Below are positions 35,162-44,321 of a DNA stretch of 64,000 bases, in pieces; position 1 is the stretch's first letter; every line of letters begins with the position of its first letter. The notes beneath the pieces were generated by a model. It was not told the origin of the DNA, searched no databases, and worked only from the letters and a program-made list of their open reading frames with translations. Source of the stretch: Rhizobium sp. CIAT894 (GTDB lineage: Bacteria > Pseudomonadota > Alphaproteobacteria > Rhizobiales > Rhizobiaceae); contig NZ_CP020947.1 of assembly GCF_000172795.2 (NCBI RefSeq), positions 4,171,001 to 4,235,000 of the forward strand. Reading direction: 5' to 3'. The position numbers were made by a program, and so were the translations under genes.

Positions 35162-35802
35162 TTCTCGCCGTCCGTTTCCAGGTTGACGCTGTGTTTGAGC
35201 ACCAGCGGCATCTGCGCCAGCGTGAAGATGATGGTGATCGGCATCGTGCCCCAGACCTTGAAGGCGACCCAGGTATCGTCCGAAAAATTGCGCCAGACGA
35301 CTTCGTTCAGCACCGCGAGGAAGAGGAAGAAGATGCCCCAGCGGATGGTGAGCTTGCGCCAGCCCTCGGCATCGAGCTGGAAGGCGGCGTTGAAGACATA
35401 GCCGAGCAGCGATCGGCCGAAGGCGAGCCCGCCGAGCAGCGTCACCCCGAAGAGCGCATTGACGATGGTCGGCTTCATCTTGATGAAGGTCTCGTTCTGC
35501 AGCCAGATCGACAGCGAGCCGAAGATGAGAACGACGATGCCGGAGACGAAGGGCATGATCGGCAGATGGCCGAGCACGATCTTCGAAACAACAAGCGAAA
35601 CAACGGTCGCTGCCATGAACAGCCCGGTCGCGACGAACAGCGGCCCGCCCAGCTCGGAAAGAGCCGGAAACTTTTCCACCAGCCACTGGCCGCGCAGATT
35701 GGCAAAGAAAAAGATCAGCAGCGGCCCGAGTTCCAGCGCCAGCTTCAGCAGCGGGTGATGCCGGTCGGCCGCGGATGGAGTGATGTCGCTTTCGGTGCTC
35801 AT
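35158..35802 (-). CDS. yciB: Septation protein A / YciB-type membrane protein
   Basis: A 214-residue inner-membrane protein of the YciB/IspZ family, reported to take part in cell-envelope synthesis and septation. Five hydrophobic segments; family motifs are [18 protein letters not shown] near residue 20, [20 protein letters not shown] near 100 and [20 protein letters not shown] near 165. It starts at ATG 35802 ([15 protein letters not shown]). It lies 78 bp downstream of ftsY on the same strand and is coupled to the DUF2585 gene by overlap. The assignment to the family is firm. Confidence 0.92.
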   Translation of the reverse strand: MSTESDITPSAADRHHPLLKLALELGPLLIFFFANLRGQWLVEKFPALSELGGPLFVATGLFMAATVVSLVVSKIVLGHLPIMPFVSGIVVLIFGSLSIWLQNETFIKMKPTIVNALFGVTLLGGLAFGRSLLGYVFNAAFQLDAEGWRKLTIRWGIFFLFLAVLNEVVWRNFSDDTWVAFKVWGTMPITIIFTLAQMPLVLKHSVNLETDGEK

Positions 35803-35880
35803 GCCTTCTTCAAACCTGTTCTTCCTGGAAACCTGCGTGCCGGCCGTGCCTTGCGGGCTTTCGGCGGCATATCTGTGGCA

Positions 35881-37458
35881 TCATTGCCCAAGCCCGGCAA
35901 TGGCATGCGCAAAATCCTCGGCCTCGAACGGCTCCAGATCGTCGACACCCTCGCCGACGCCGATGAAATAGACCGGCAGCTTGTGCTTGGCGGAAATGGC
36001 GACGAGGATGCCGCCGCGGGCCGTGCCGTCGAGCTTTGTCATGATCAGCCCGTTGACGCCGGCAACGTTGCGGAAAATCTCGACCTGGCTCAGCGCATTC
36101 TGTCCCGTCGTGGCGTCGAGCGTCTGCAACACGGTATGCGGCGCATCGGGATCGAGCTTGCCGAGCACGCGGACGATCTTTTCGAGTTCGGCCATCAGCT
36201 CGGCCTTGTTCTGCAGGCGGCCGGCGGTATCGACGATCAGCACGTCGCATTTCCGGGCCTTCGCCTGTTCGAAGGCGTCATAGGCAAGGCCGGCGGCGTC
36301 GGCGCCGAGCTTGGTGCCGATGAATTCGGAATTGGTCCGCTCGGCCCAGATTTTCAGCTGCTCGATCGCCGCCGCGCGGAAGGTATCGCCGGCGGCCAGC
36401 ATCACCTTCAGGCCGGCACCGGAAAGCTTGGCAGCCAGCTTGCCGATCGTCGTCGTCTTGCCGGTGCCGTTGACGCCGACGACGAGGATGACATGCGGCT
36501 TGTGCGAGAGGTCGAGCTGCAGCGGCTTGGCGACCGGCTTCAGCACCTTGGCGATTTCGGAGGCCATGATCCGGCTGACATCCTCGCCGGTCACATCCTT
36601 GCCGTAGCGCTCGGAAGCCAGCGTATCGGTGACACGCAGCGCCGTCTCGACGCCGAGATCGGCCTGGATCAGCAGGTCTTCGAGATCCTGCAGCGTCTCG
36701 TCGTCGAGCTTGCGCTTGGTGAAGAGTGCGGCGATCTGGCCGGTCAGCTGCGAGGAGGTGCGCGCGAGGCCATTGCGCAGGCGCTGGAACCAGCTGAGCT
36801 TCGGCTGCGGGGCAACGGGTTCGGGTTCGGCGACCTTTGGGCCGGTGGCGAAGCCTTTGGGAAGAACCGGCTCAACAGCCGGCGCCGATTCTATCGACTC
36901 CGGTGACGGCAGGGGTGTTTCGACCGAAAGCTCGCGATCCGCGGCCTCCCCCCCTACCCTGCCGGGCATCCCCCCCACAGGTGGGGGAAAACTCGTGGCG
37001 ATGTCTTCTGCCACGTTGACCGATTCATCCGCAGCAGCCGGCTCACTCTCCACATCTGCGGGCGCACTCTCTAAATCTATTGATTGGCGAGCGGCATCCA
37101 ACTGCTCAGTCCCCCCACCTGTGGGGGGGACGCCCGGCAGGGTAGGGGGGGTATCTTGCTCGGCTTCCGCCTCGGCCTCCAACAGCGACAACGGCACGAC
37201 ACCCATGTCGCCCAGATGATCGGCCGGCGGCAGCACTTCCGTTTCCGCCTCGACAGGTTCCGGCTCTACCCACGCTTCATCGACATCCGCCGCCGGCCCA
37301 CCGGCCGTCTCCATTTCCTCGGGTAGAACGGGATCGTCCGCGATCGGCAGATCTTCGTCGCGCGAGCGCGGCTCCAGCTCCTTTTCCACGGCCTCGGGCA
37401 CAGGCTCTTCAGCCGGCTTGCCGAAGGTGAAGACCTTTTTGATGAAACTGAGCGCCAT
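35881..37458 (-). CDS. ftsY: Signal recognition particle receptor FtsY
   Basis: The SRP receptor GTPase that docks ribosome-SRP complexes at the inner membrane. Residues 1-215 form the acidic A domain; the N domain follows (about 220-310), then the G domain with GVNGTGKTTT, DTAGRLQNKAELM and TKLDGTARGG, and the closing membrane-interacting helix. At 525 residues it is longer than the core NG receptor. The excess is in the A domain, where two inverted copies of a palindromic repeat are read in frame as TPPTLPGVPPTGGG (about residues 103-116) and FPPPVGGMPGRVGG (about 157-170). Start ATG 37458. mtaB and dapF lie upstream on the same strand. Confidence 0.96.
   Translation of the reverse strand: MALSFIKKVFTFGKPAEEPVPEAVEKELEPRSRDEDLPIADDPVLPEEMETAGGPAADVDEAWVEPEPVEAETEVLPPADHLGDMGVVPLSLLEAEAEAEQDTPPTLPGVPPTGGGTEQLDAARQSIDLESAPADVESEPAAADESVNVAEDIATSFPPPVGGMPGRVGGEAADRELSVETPLPSPESIESAPAVEPVLPKGFATGPKVAEPEPVAPQPKLSWFQRLRNGLARTSSQLTGQIAALFTKRKLDDETLQDLEDLLIQADLGVETALRVTDTLASERYGKDVTGEDVSRIMASEIAKVLKPVAKPLQLDLSHKPHVILVVGVNGTGKTTTIGKLAAKLSGAGLKVMLAAGDTFRAAAIEQLKIWAERTNSEFIGTKLGADAAGLAYDAFEQAKARKCDVLIVDTAGRLQNKAELMAELEKIVRVLGKLDPDAPHTVLQTLDATTGQNALSQVEIFRNVAGVNGLIMTKLDGTARGGILVAISAKHKLPVYFIGVGEGVDDLEPFEAEDFAHAIAGLGQ
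36944..36988. repeat. Palindromic repeat copy A inside ftsY
   Basis: CTCCCCCCCTACCCTGCCGG, GCATCCCCCCCACAGG and TGGGGGA. It is inverted with respect to copy B and matches it at about 40 of 42 positions; it also matches the ccmA-ccmB repeats in CCCTGCCGGGCATC. Translated on the minus strand as part of the FtsY A domain. Confidence 0.9.
37109..37153. repeat. Palindromic repeat copy B inside ftsY
   Basis: GTCCCCCCACCTGTGGGGGG, GACGCCCGGCAGGGTAGG and GGGGG, the inverse of copy A, about 120 bp away. Both copies keep the ftsY frame open. Confidence 0.9.
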
Positions 37459-37474
37459 GGGGATTCCGTGAAAG

Positions 37475-38749
37475 TCAGGCCGCTGCCGCGGCCGTCAATT
37501 GCATGTCGAGATGCTTGCCATTGTGGCCGGTGATCGTGACCGGCACAAGTTCGCCGGGACGAAGGCCGGGGGCTGCAGCCAGCGTGAAGTTTTCCGTATG
37601 CGCCAGGCCGTTGTTTTCGACAAGCAGCCATTGCCGGGTTCCGATCATGCCATCGAGATGGGATTGATGCAGCCTGTATCCAGTGGCGCGCAGCCTTGCG
37701 GCGCGATCCTTGACCAGCGACCGGTCGAGCTGCGGCATGCGGGCGGCCGGCGTGCCGGGACGCGGGCTGTAGGGAAAGACATGCAGATGCGCGATATCGG
37801 CCTCTTCGGCGAGCCGCACGGCATTGTCGAACATCTCTTCGGTTTCCGTGGGAAAGCCGGCGATCATGTCGGCGCCGAAGCTCATCTCGGGGCGAAGGTG
37901 GCGCGCCTCCTCAATGAAACGCAGCGCATCGGCGCGGGAGTGCCGGCGTTTCATCCGCTTCAGGATCATGTCGTCGCCATGCTGCAGCGACAGATGCAGA
38001 TGCGGCATGAAACGCGGCTCGTCGGCGATGAGATCCATCAGATGGGCATCGGCCTCGATGCTGTCGATCGAGGAAAGCCTGAGGCGGCGTATTTCGGGGA
38101 TTTGCTTCAACAGCGTCTTCGCCAGCAGCCCGAGGGTCGGGGTACCCGGCAGGTCGGCGCCATAGCTGGTGGCGTCGACGCCGGTCAGCACGATCTCGCA
38201 ATAGCCGCTGTCGGCGAGCTTGCGGGCCTGGTCGACGACCGCCCCCATCGGCACGGAGCGGGAATTGCCGCGGCCATAGGGGATGATACAGAAGGTGCAG
38301 CGGTGGTCGCAGCCGTTCTGCACCTGGATGAAGGCGCGCACGTGCCCGTCGATATGCCTGACCATCTGCGGCGCCGTCGCCTTGACGCTCATGATATCGT
38401 TGACGCGGAGCTTCTCTTCGGCCGAAACGCCGAAATCCGGCAGGCTGCGATAGGAGGTGCTCGAAAGCTTCTCCTCGTTGCCGAGCACTGCATCGACTTC
38501 AGCCATCTCGGCAAAGGTTTGTTTTTCCGTCTGTGCCGCACAGCCGGTGACGATGATGCGGGCATGCGGATTGTCGCGCCGCGCCCGGCGGATCGCCTGG
38601 CGGGCCTGGCGCACGGCCTCGCCGGTCACCGCACAGGTGTTGACCAGGATGGCATTGTTCAGCCCGGCCTTTTCAGCCTGCGCCTTCATCACTTCGGATT
38701 CATATGTGTTGAGGCGGCAGCCGAAGGTAATGACCTCGACGCCGCTCAC
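37475..38749 (-). CDS. mtaB: tRNA (N6-threonylcarbamoyladenosine-C2) methylthiotransferase MtaB
   Basis: A radical-SAM methylthiotransferase that converts t6A37 to ms2t6A37 in tRNA. The UPF0004 domain carries three cysteines (FGCRLN, NTCAV and TGCAAQ), the radical-SAM site is CDHRCTFC near residue 155, and a TRAM-like tail closes the 424-residue protein. It starts at GTG 38749 ([14 protein letters not shown]), which overlaps the stop of dapF (GTGA), so the two genes are coupled; the frame is open upstream inside dapF but is not the start. MtaB rather than MiaB or RimO is indicated by the FGCRLN start and overall length. Confidence 0.94.
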   Translation of the reverse strand: MSGVEVITFGCRLNTYESEVMKAQAEKAGLNNAILVNTCAVTGEAVRQARQAIRRARRDNPHARIIVTGCAAQTEKQTFAEMAEVDAVLGNEEKLSSTSYRSLPDFGVSAEEKLRVNDIMSVKATAPQMVRHIDGHVRAFIQVQNGCDHRCTFCIIPYGRGNSRSVPMGAVVDQARKLADSGYCEIVLTGVDATSYGADLPGTPTLGLLAKTLLKQIPEIRRLRLSSIDSIEADAHLMDLIADEPRFMPHLHLSLQHGDDMILKRMKRRHSRADALRFIEEARHLRPEMSFGADMIAGFPTETEEMFDNAVRLAEEADIAHLHVFPYSPRPGTPAARMPQLDRSLVKDRAARLRATGYRLHQSHLDGMIGTRQWLLVENNGLAHTENFTLAAAPGLRPGELVPVTITGHNGKHLDMQLTAAAAA

Positions 38750-39651
38750 TGCGCCCCCGCCTCTTGGGTACCATCGCGCGACCAGAGACCTGTCGACGGA
38801 TCGAGCCTGCCCGACCATTCCCATTCGGCCGGGCCGGTCATGATGACGTGGTCGTCGCGCTCGCGCCATTCGATGGAAAGCGCGGCCGGCGGCGTGGCGC
38901 TCGCCACATTGATCGTCACCTTGCGGCCGGTGCGGCCGGTGCGCGCAGCGCTGACGGCGGCCGAACAGGCAGCCGAGCCGCAGGCAAGCGTCAGTCCCGC
39001 GCCACGCTCCCAGGTGCGCGTCGTCATCGATGTCGGCGAGGTCACCTGCGCCAGCGTGATATTGGCGCGCTCGGGAAACATCGGATGGTTTTCGAGCAGC
39101 GGCCCGAATCGGGCGAGATCATAGGACATGACGTCCCGATCCACCCAGAAGATCGCATGCGGATTGCCCATCGACATCGCCGACGGCGAATGCAGCACCG
39201 GGTTGTCGATCGGCCCGATCTGCAGTTCGATGCGGCTGGTGTCGTGGAATTCTTCCGCCAGCGGGATCCTGTCCCAATCGAAGACCGGCCGGCCCATATC
39301 GACGGAGATCGTCCCGTCTTCATGCTCGACCGCATTGAGGATGCCGGCGACCGTCTGGAAGGTAAAAGCCTTCCGGCCGGTCTCGGCGGCAAGCGCCTGC
39401 ACCACGCAACGCGTGCCGTTGCCGCAGGCCTGCGCCTTCGAGCCGTCGGAATTCAGGATATCGATGAAGGCATCGGTGCCGTCGGCCTTCGGATCATGGA
39501 TCGCCATGATCTGGTCGAACTCGGTCTGCGGATCGGCATTGAGCGCGACCGCTGCCGCGGGCGTCACCTTGTCGGGCCGGCCGCGCATGTCGACAACCAG
39601 GATCTTGTTGCCAAGCCCGTTCATCCTCGCGAATTCGACCGTTGCGCTCAT
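38746..39651 (-). CDS. dapF: Diaminopimelate epimerase
   Basis: Interconverts LL- and meso-diaminopimelate, giving the precursor of lysine and of peptidoglycan. Two catalytic cysteines are in QACGNGTRC (Cys76) and [10 protein letters not shown] (near residue 230), at the ends of the two pseudo-symmetric halves; [13 protein letters not shown] and GNPHAIFWV are family motifs. The 301-residue length is typical for rhizobia. The start at ATG 39651 is followed by mtaB with a four-base overlap. Identification is secure. Confidence 0.97.
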   Translation of the reverse strand: MSATVEFARMNGLGNKILVVDMRGRPDKVTPAAAVALNADPQTEFDQIMAIHDPKADGTDAFIDILNSDGSKAQACGNGTRCVVQALAAETGRKAFTFQTVAGILNAVEHEDGTISVDMGRPVFDWDRIPLAEEFHDTSRIELQIGPIDNPVLHSPSAMSMGNPHAIFWVDRDVMSYDLARFGPLLENHPMFPERANITLAQVTSPTSMTTRTWERGAGLTLACGSAACSAAVSAARTGRTGRKVTINVASATPPAALSIEWRERDDHVIMTGPAEWEWSGRLDPSTGLWSRDGTQEAGAQ

Positions 39652-39764
39652 GATATCGTTCCGTCCGTCTTTCCGCTGTATATGGCGGAAACGCGAAGGA
39701 ATTACCAGTGGGTGAGTGCCGGGTAAACATTGCCGCCGGCCGCTCTTTCGAGCCAGTCCGGCTT

Positions 39765-39968
39765 TTACCGCTTGGCGCCGTCGGGATCGAAAGACGCCGC
39801 ATGCGCTTCGACGATCGCGGCGGTGATGACCTTTCTCAGCTCGTAGACCAGCGAGCGGGACCGCTTGCGGTCCAGATCCTGCGCCGCCTTGGCAAGGCTA
39901 AGGCCTTCGTTCAGGACAATATGGTGAGCCCGTGCCAGCGCCCAGCTCTCAATATCAGGATTTATCAT
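39765..39968 (-). CDS. Small hypothetical protein, 67 residues
   Basis: [20 protein letters not shown] starts at ATG 39968, seven bases after GGAG; the frame also opens at 39989. The protein is helical and mixed-charge, with [21 protein letters not shown] suggesting a nucleic-acid-binding or coiled region. It is read in the same direction as dapF and upstream of it. I do not recognise the family. A ribosome site and codon use like the neighbours favour a real gene, but its short length leaves doubt. Confidence 0.55.
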   Translation of the reverse strand: MINPDIESWALARAHHIVLNEGLSLAKAAQDLDRKRSRSLVYELRKVITAAIVEAHAASFDPDGAKR

Positions 39969-39989
39969 TCGATATCTCCGCCGGATCAT

Positions 39990-40176
39990 CCGGCATCAAG
40001 GATATTTACGAATCATTTTACAGGATACACTTAAGTAGAAAGTAGAATCACAAGTGGAATATTTTGCAACTGGCCTCTATAGCGAATTCAGGCCTCCAGC
40101 CGGAATTTTGGCTGGCGATCTTTGCGCCGAACAGGCGCCCGGACCGCGCGCCCTCTAGTCATTCCACGCATCCGCC
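39990..40176. other. Intergenic region without a recognised gene
   Basis: The left half (39990-40075) is AT-rich and should hold the promoter of the small gene on the minus strand. A 90-codon open frame at 40088-40357 on the minus strand has no ribosome site and overlaps the RNA candidate; I do not call it. Nothing else is visible. Confidence 0.5.
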
Positions 40177-40310
40177 TTGACTTTCGCGCGGCTTTCCTGT
40201 TTATCGCGCCCAATCCGCGACGAGCCGCATGACTCCGAGCCGCCGACCGGGACTTCGATATCCCGGAGGTCAACACCCGACAGCGCGATGCGCCCTCGGG
40301 TGCTTTTTGG
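40177..40310 (+). ncRNA. Candidate small RNA upstream of ffh
   Basis: TTGACT (40177-40182) and TTTATC (40200-40205), spaced 17 bp, form a promoter-like pair. The predicted transcript of about 100 nt folds into GACCGGGA...TCCCGGAGGTC (40245-40271) and ends in a terminator: CACCCGA (40274-40280) pairing with TCGGGTG (40296-40302), then CTTTTT. It lies 80 bp before ffh. A small RNA of this kind next to ffh has been reported in Rhizobiales and Caulobacterales as the ffh sRNA; I match it by place and structure only. It lacks the SRP-RNA GGAA tetraloop, so it is not 4.5S RNA. Confidence 0.6.
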
Positions 40311-40392
40311 CTTTGCGTCTTGTTTTCGTCAAGGAAAAGCACGACGTTTCCGGGCATATCGAACCCGCCAGAAACGTATCAAGGAAGAGCCG

Positions 40393-41967
40393 ATGTTTGA
40401 AAACCTCCAGGACCGTCTTGGATCCATTCTGAATGGACTGACAGGCCGTGGCGCGCTTTCGGAAGCCGACGTTTCCGCAGCGCTGCGCGAGGTTCGCCGT
40501 GCGCTGCTGGAGGCCGACGTCGCCCTCGACGTCGTGCGTTCCTTCACCGACCGCGTGCGGGAAAAGGCCGTCGGCGCCGAGATCCTGAAGTCGATCAAGC
40601 CCGGCCAGATGGTCGTCAAGATCGTCCATGACGAACTGATCGAGATGCTGGGCGGCGAAGGTGTGGGCATCGACCTGCATGCGGCCGCCCCTCTCGTCGT
40701 CATGATGGTCGGCCTGCAGGGTTCGGGTAAGACGACGACGACGGCCAAGATCGCCCATCGCCTGTCGACGCGCGACAAGAAGAAAGTGCTGATGGCGTCG
40801 CTCGATACGCGCCGCCCGGCAGCCCAGGAGCAGCTTCGCCAGCTCGGCGCCCAGGCCAGCATCGACACGCTGCCTGTTATATCAGGTCAGTCGCCGACCG
40901 ATATCGCCGCCCGCGCCGTGCAGGCGGCGAGACTTGGCGGCCATGACGTCGTCATCCTCGATACCGCCGGCCGCACCCATATCGACGAGCCCTTGATGGT
41001 CGAAATGGCCGACATCAAGAAAAAGTCGAACCCGCATGAAATCCTGCTGGTCGCCGACAGCCTCACCGGCCAGGATGCCGTCAACCTCGCCCGCAACTTC
41101 GACGAACGCGTCGGCATCACCGGTCTCGTGCTGACCCGCATGGACGGCGACGGCCGTGGCGGCGCTGCCCTTTCGATGCGCGCCGTCACCGGCAAGCCGA
41201 TCAAGCTGATCGGCGTCGGCGAGAAGATGAGCGAGCTCGAGGAATTCCATCCTCGCCGCATCGCCGACCGTATTCTCGGCATGGGCGATATCGTCTCGCT
41301 CGTCGAGCGTGCGGCTGAGAACATCGACGCCGAGAAGGCGGCCGCCATGGCCGCCAAGATGGCCAAGGGCAAGTTCGACCTGAACGACCTCGCCGATCAG
41401 CTGCGCCAGATGCAGAAGATGGGCGGCATGGGCGGCATCATGGGCATGATGCCGGGCATGGCTGGGATGAAGGACAAGATGGCCGCTGCCGGCCTCGACG
41501 ACAAGCTTTTCGGCCGCCAGATCGCCATCATCCAGTCGATGACCAAGGCTGAACGCGCCAATCCCGACCTGCTCAAGCACTCACGCAAGAAACGCATCGC
41601 CGCCGGCTCCGGCACCGATGCCGCTGCCATCAATAAACTTCTGAAGATGCACCGCCAGATGGCTGACATGATGAAGATGATGGGCGGCAAGGGCAAAGGC
41701 GGCATGATGAAGCAGATGATGAGCGGCCTTGCCGGCAAGATGGGGCTTGGCGGTGGTATGGGCGGCATGCCCGATCTCTCGAATATCGATCCCCGCCAGC
41801 TCGAGGCCCTGCAGAAGCAGGCGGAAGCTGCGGGGCTTGGAAAGCCGGGTGGGGGGATGCCCGGTCTCGGCGGTCTGCCGGGTAGTTTGCCGGGTCTCGG
41901 CGGCGCCAAGCTGCCGGGCCTTGGCGGTGGTTTCCCGGGATTGCCCGGATTGCCGAAGAAGAAGTGA
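40393..41967 (+). CDS. ffh: Signal recognition particle protein Ffh
   Basis: The SRP54 GTPase that binds signal sequences and 4.5S RNA. Domains in order: N (1-90), G with GLQGSGKTTTTAK near residue 108 and DTAGRTHIDEPL, and the methionine-rich M domain from about residue 325 (QKMGGMGGIMGMMPGMAGMK and MHRQMADMMKMMGGKGKGG). The last 40 residues are a Gly/Pro/Leu tail (LPGLGGAKLPGLGGGFPGL), beyond the E. coli length. It starts at ATG 40393 with AAGGAAGAG upstream; the longer frame from 40177 covers the small-RNA region. It heads the ffh - chorismate mutase - rpsP - rimM - trmD run. Confidence 0.97.
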   Translation: MFENLQDRLGSILNGLTGRGALSEADVSAALREVRRALLEADVALDVVRSFTDRVREKAVGAEILKSIKPGQMVVKIVHDELIEMLGGEGVGIDLHAAAPLVVMMVGLQGSGKTTTTAKIAHRLSTRDKKKVLMASLDTRRPAAQEQLRQLGAQASIDTLPVISGQSPTDIAARAVQAARLGGHDVVILDTAGRTHIDEPLMVEMADIKKKSNPHEILLVADSLTGQDAVNLARNFDERVGITGLVLTRMDGDGRGGAALSMRAVTGKPIKLIGVGEKMSELEEFHPRRIADRILGMGDIVSLVERAAENIDAEKAAAMAAKMAKGKFDLNDLADQLRQMQKMGGMGGIMGMMPGMAGMKDKMAAAGLDDKLFGRQIAIIQSMTKAERANPDLLKHSRKKRIAAGSGTDAAAINKLLKMHRQMADMMKMMGGKGKGGMMKQMMSGLAGKMGLGGGMGGMPDLSNIDPRQLEALQKQAEAAGLGKPGGGMPGLGGLPGSLPGLGGAKLPGLGGGFPGLPGLPKKK

Positions 41968-41983
41968 AAGGATCGCTTGCCCC

Positions 41984-42304
41984 ATGATTGATCCAAACGT
42001 CAAAGCCCAGCTCGCGAGCTATCGTCAGTCGATCGACAATATCGATGCTGCTCTCGTGCACATGCTGGCCGAACGCTTCCGCTGCACCAAAGAGGTCGGC
42101 GTGCTGAAGGCCAAATACAATCTGCCGCCGGCCGACCCGGCGCGCGAGGAATACCAGATCGAACGCCTTCGCCAGCTGGCGAAAGCCGCCAATCTGGATC
42201 CGGATTTCGCCGAGAAGTTCCTGAACTTCGTCATCAAGGAAGTCATCCGGCATCATGAGCAGATCGCTGCGGATCACGCTGAACAGAGCGCCGCAGCCCG
42301 ATAA
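41984..42304 (+). CDS. Chorismate mutase (AroQ type)
   Basis: A 106-residue all-helical chorismate mutase that turns chorismate into prephenate, the first step to phenylalanine and tyrosine. The conserved pattern is SYRQSIDNIDAALVHMLAERF (ends of helix 1: basic and acidic active-site residues), KAKYNLPPADPAREEYQIER and the closing FVIKEVIRHHEQI. It starts at ATG 41984, 17 bp after the ffh stop. Its location between ffh and rpsP is, as far as I recall, conserved in rhizobia. The functional link is not obvious. Confidence 0.92.
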   Translation: MIDPNVKAQLASYRQSIDNIDAALVHMLAERFRCTKEVGVLKAKYNLPPADPAREEYQIERLRQLAKAANLDPDFAEKFLNFVIKEVIRHHEQIAADHAEQSAAAR

Positions 42305-42352
42305 CCCTACCGCCTCACGAAGCGGTCAAGAAAAGCCTAAGGAGTAAAGAAC

Positions 42353-42724
42353 ATGGCACTGAAAATTCGTCTCGCCCGCGGTGGCTCTAAGAAGCGCCCG
42401 TACTACCACGTCGTTCTCGCCGATGCGCGCAGCCCGCGTGACGGCCGCTTCCTCGAAAACCTCGGCTCCTGGAACCCGATGCTCGCCAAGGACGACGAGA
42501 AGCGCGTTCAGCTGAACGCCGAGCGCATCAAGCACTGGATCGAAAACGGCGCCCAGCCGACCGACCGCGTTCTGCGTTTCCTCGATGAGGCCGGCGTTGC
42601 CAAGCGCGAAGCCAAGAACAACCCTGAGAAGGCAAAGCCCGGCAAGCGCGCCCAGGAACGCGCCGCAGAAAAGGCTCAGAAGATCGCTGACGCCGCCGCT
42701 GCTGCTGCCGACGCCGCGGAATAA
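42353..42724 (+). CDS. rpsP: 30S ribosomal protein S16
   Basis: A small-subunit protein that binds 16S rRNA early in assembly. The S16 core occupies residues 1-85: [20 protein letters not shown], the [20 protein letters not shown] motif and [17 protein letters not shown]. Residues 86-123 are a Lys/Ala-rich tail ending [16 protein letters not shown], an extension typical of alphaproteobacteria and absent from E. coli (82 residues). The AAGGAG ribosome site precedes ATG 42353. A strong hairpin with T-run lies between it and rimM. Confidence 0.97.
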   Translation: MALKIRLARGGSKKRPYYHVVLADARSPRDGRFLENLGSWNPMLAKDDEKRVQLNAERIKHWIENGAQPTDRVLRFLDEAGVAKREAKNNPEKAKPGKRAQERAAEKAQKIADAAAAAADAAE

Positions 42725-42742
42725 TCGGGATAGTCCCTATCG

Positions 42743-42774
42743 AACGGGCGGCATGGCGACATGCCGCCCGTTTT
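42743..42774 (+). terminator. Strong terminator or attenuator between rpsP and rimM
   Basis: A perfect 13-bp stem (AACGGGCGGCATG, 42743-42755, with 42760-42772) and a GCGA loop, then TTTTCGTTT. Full termination would separate rpsP from rimM-trmD; a partial one would set their ratio. Confidence 0.88.
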
Positions 42775-42838
42775 CGTTTCCAATCCTGCGCACTTCGTTT
42801 ATGAGAAACCTGTCTTTCGGCTTCACATGAAGGAACCC

Positions 42839-43408
42839 ATGACAAAGCTTGAAAACCCCGTTCTGATGGCGACGATCGGCGGCGCGCAAGGCCTCCGGGG
42901 CGAGGTGCGCGCCAAGGCCTATACGGCCGATCCGAGCGCGCTTGGCGACTACGGCCACCTGCACAGCATGGACGGCCGCAGCTTCGAAGTGCTCGAAATC
43001 CGCGAGACGAAGAATATGGTCGTCGTCCGTTTCCGGGGTATCAACGACCGCAATGCCGCCGAGGCGCTGAACGGCCTGGAACTCTATATCGAGCGCGACA
43101 ACCTGCCCGACGAGGAGCTGGAGGACGACGAGTTCTACTATGCCGATCTCGAGGGGCTCGAGGCACGCGACGACCAGGGCGTGAGCTACGGCACGGTCAC
43201 CGGCGTCTTCGATTTCGGCGCCGGCGATCTCCTGGAGCTCAAAGGTCCGGGCAAGCGCCCGGTACTGATCCCATTCTCCGAAGCCTCGGTGCTGGAGATC
43301 GACCTCGAAGCCGGCACGCTGCTGATCGATCCGCTGGCGGCAGGGCTGGTCGACGATCCCGAAGAGCTTTCGAAATTCACCGCGGACAAGCCGAAAAAGA
43401 AGAAGTGA
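42839..43408 (+). CDS. rimM: Ribosome maturation factor RimM
   Basis: A 30S assembly factor that binds S19, 189 residues. The amino-terminal domain has [21 protein letters not shown], and the PRC-barrel domain begins near residue 98 with [14 protein letters not shown] and ends with [16 protein letters not shown]. It starts at ATG 42839 behind AGGA (frame open from 42761 without a ribosome site). The stop TGA shares a base with the trmD ATG (TGATG), so the two are translationally coupled. The Lys-rich tail ends PKKKK. Confidence 0.95.
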   Translation: MTKLENPVLMATIGGAQGLRGEVRAKAYTADPSALGDYGHLHSMDGRSFEVLEIRETKNMVVVRFRGINDRNAAEALNGLELYIERDNLPDEELEDDEFYYADLEGLEARDDQGVSYGTVTGVFDFGAGDLLELKGPGKRPVLIPFSEASVLEIDLEAGTLLIDPLAAGLVDDPEELSKFTADKPKKKK

Positions 43409-44109
43409 TGGCCTTCCGGGCGAGCGTGCTGACACTCTATCCGGAAATGTTTCCGGGACATCTGGGCTTCTCGCTCGCCGGCAAGGCGATGGAACGAGGG
43501 CAATGGTCGCTTGACGCCGTGCAGATCCGCGATTTCGCCACCGACAAGCACCGCACCGTGGACGACACCCCGGCCGGCGGCGGCGCCGGCATGGTGCTGA
43601 AACCCGACGTTCTCGCCCGGGCGATCGACAGCACCGCTGAGAACGACACCCGCCCGCGCCTGCTGATGAGCCCGCGCGGCCGGCCGCTGACACAGGAGCG
43701 CGTGCGCGCGCTTGCTTCAGGCGACGGCGTCATCATCGTCTGCGGCCGCTTCGAGGGCGTCGACCAGCGGGTGATCGAGGCGCGCGGACTGGAGGAGGTC
43801 TCGATCGGCGACTACGTTCTGTCAGGCGGCGAGCCGGCGGCGCTGATCCTGCTCGACGCCATCATCCGCATCCTGCCCGGTGTCATGGGCAATGATCTTT
43901 CCGGCCTGCACGAGAGCTTCGAAGGCGGGCTGCTGGAACATCCCCATTACACCAGGCCGCAGGCGTGGGAAGGCCGGGAAATCCCGTCGATCCTGACCTC
44001 GGGCAATCACGGTGCCATCGAAAAATGGCGACACGAGGAGGCGGTGCGGCTGACACGGGAGCGGCGGCCGGACCTCTTCGAAAGGGCGAGAACCGAGAAA
44101 AGCGGCTGA
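43408..44109 (+). CDS. trmD: tRNA (guanine-N1-)-methyltransferase TrmD
   Basis: Methylates N1 of G37 in tRNA to prevent frameshifting; a SPOUT-class homodimer with a trefoil knot. The 233-residue protein shows the knot motifs [27 protein letters not shown] and [17 protein letters not shown], and [15 protein letters not shown] that binds tRNA. The start at 43408 overlaps the rimM stop; a GTG at 43405 is the only alternative. It is followed by a 212-bp gap before rplS. Confidence 0.97.
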   Translation: MAFRASVLTLYPEMFPGHLGFSLAGKAMERGQWSLDAVQIRDFATDKHRTVDDTPAGGGAGMVLKPDVLARAIDSTAENDTRPRLLMSPRGRPLTQERVRALASGDGVIIVCGRFEGVDQRVIEARGLEEVSIGDYVLSGGEPAALILLDAIIRILPGVMGNDLSGLHESFEGGLLEHPHYTRPQAWEGREIPSILTSGNHGAIEKWRHEEAVRLTRERRPDLFERARTEKSG

Positions 44110-44321
44110 TTTTGCCCTCCCCTTCACAAAAATGTCGTGCGAGGGATGACAAGCCCCGGCCTTTCGTGTATTGGCGCACGCGGAAATGGGGTTAGCCCCG
44201 TCTGCCAGCAAACAAAGAATGGCGAACCCGCTCCCGCCCGGAAGGGCAAAGTCCCGAGGCCAGTTCCGAAGGATCAGTGTCGAGCGCTCTGGCTGTTTCA
44301 GAAGAACCAAAGGTTAAGACG
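44110..44321 (+). other. 212-bp leader region of rplS
   Basis: No gene seen. It includes a small GGGGTTAGCCCC hairpin near 44187-44198 and a second GC-rich inverted stretch near 44230-44260. It should hold the rplS promoter and 5' leader. I cannot assign it to a known ribosomal-protein leader family. Confidence 0.4.

Noticed and set aside
36944..37153. A terminator or regulatory hairpin within ftsY
   Set aside because: The repeats lie inside an intact frame with the downstream N and G domains; the translated protein shows the transcript passes through.
40177..40310. 4.5S SRP RNA gene next to ffh
   Set aside because: The conserved GGAA tetraloop and the symmetric internal loop of SRP RNA are absent.
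40088..40357. An 89-residue minus-strand frame upstream of ffh
   Set aside because: No ribosome site, overlaps the small-RNA candidate and terminator, and is basic and low in complexity.
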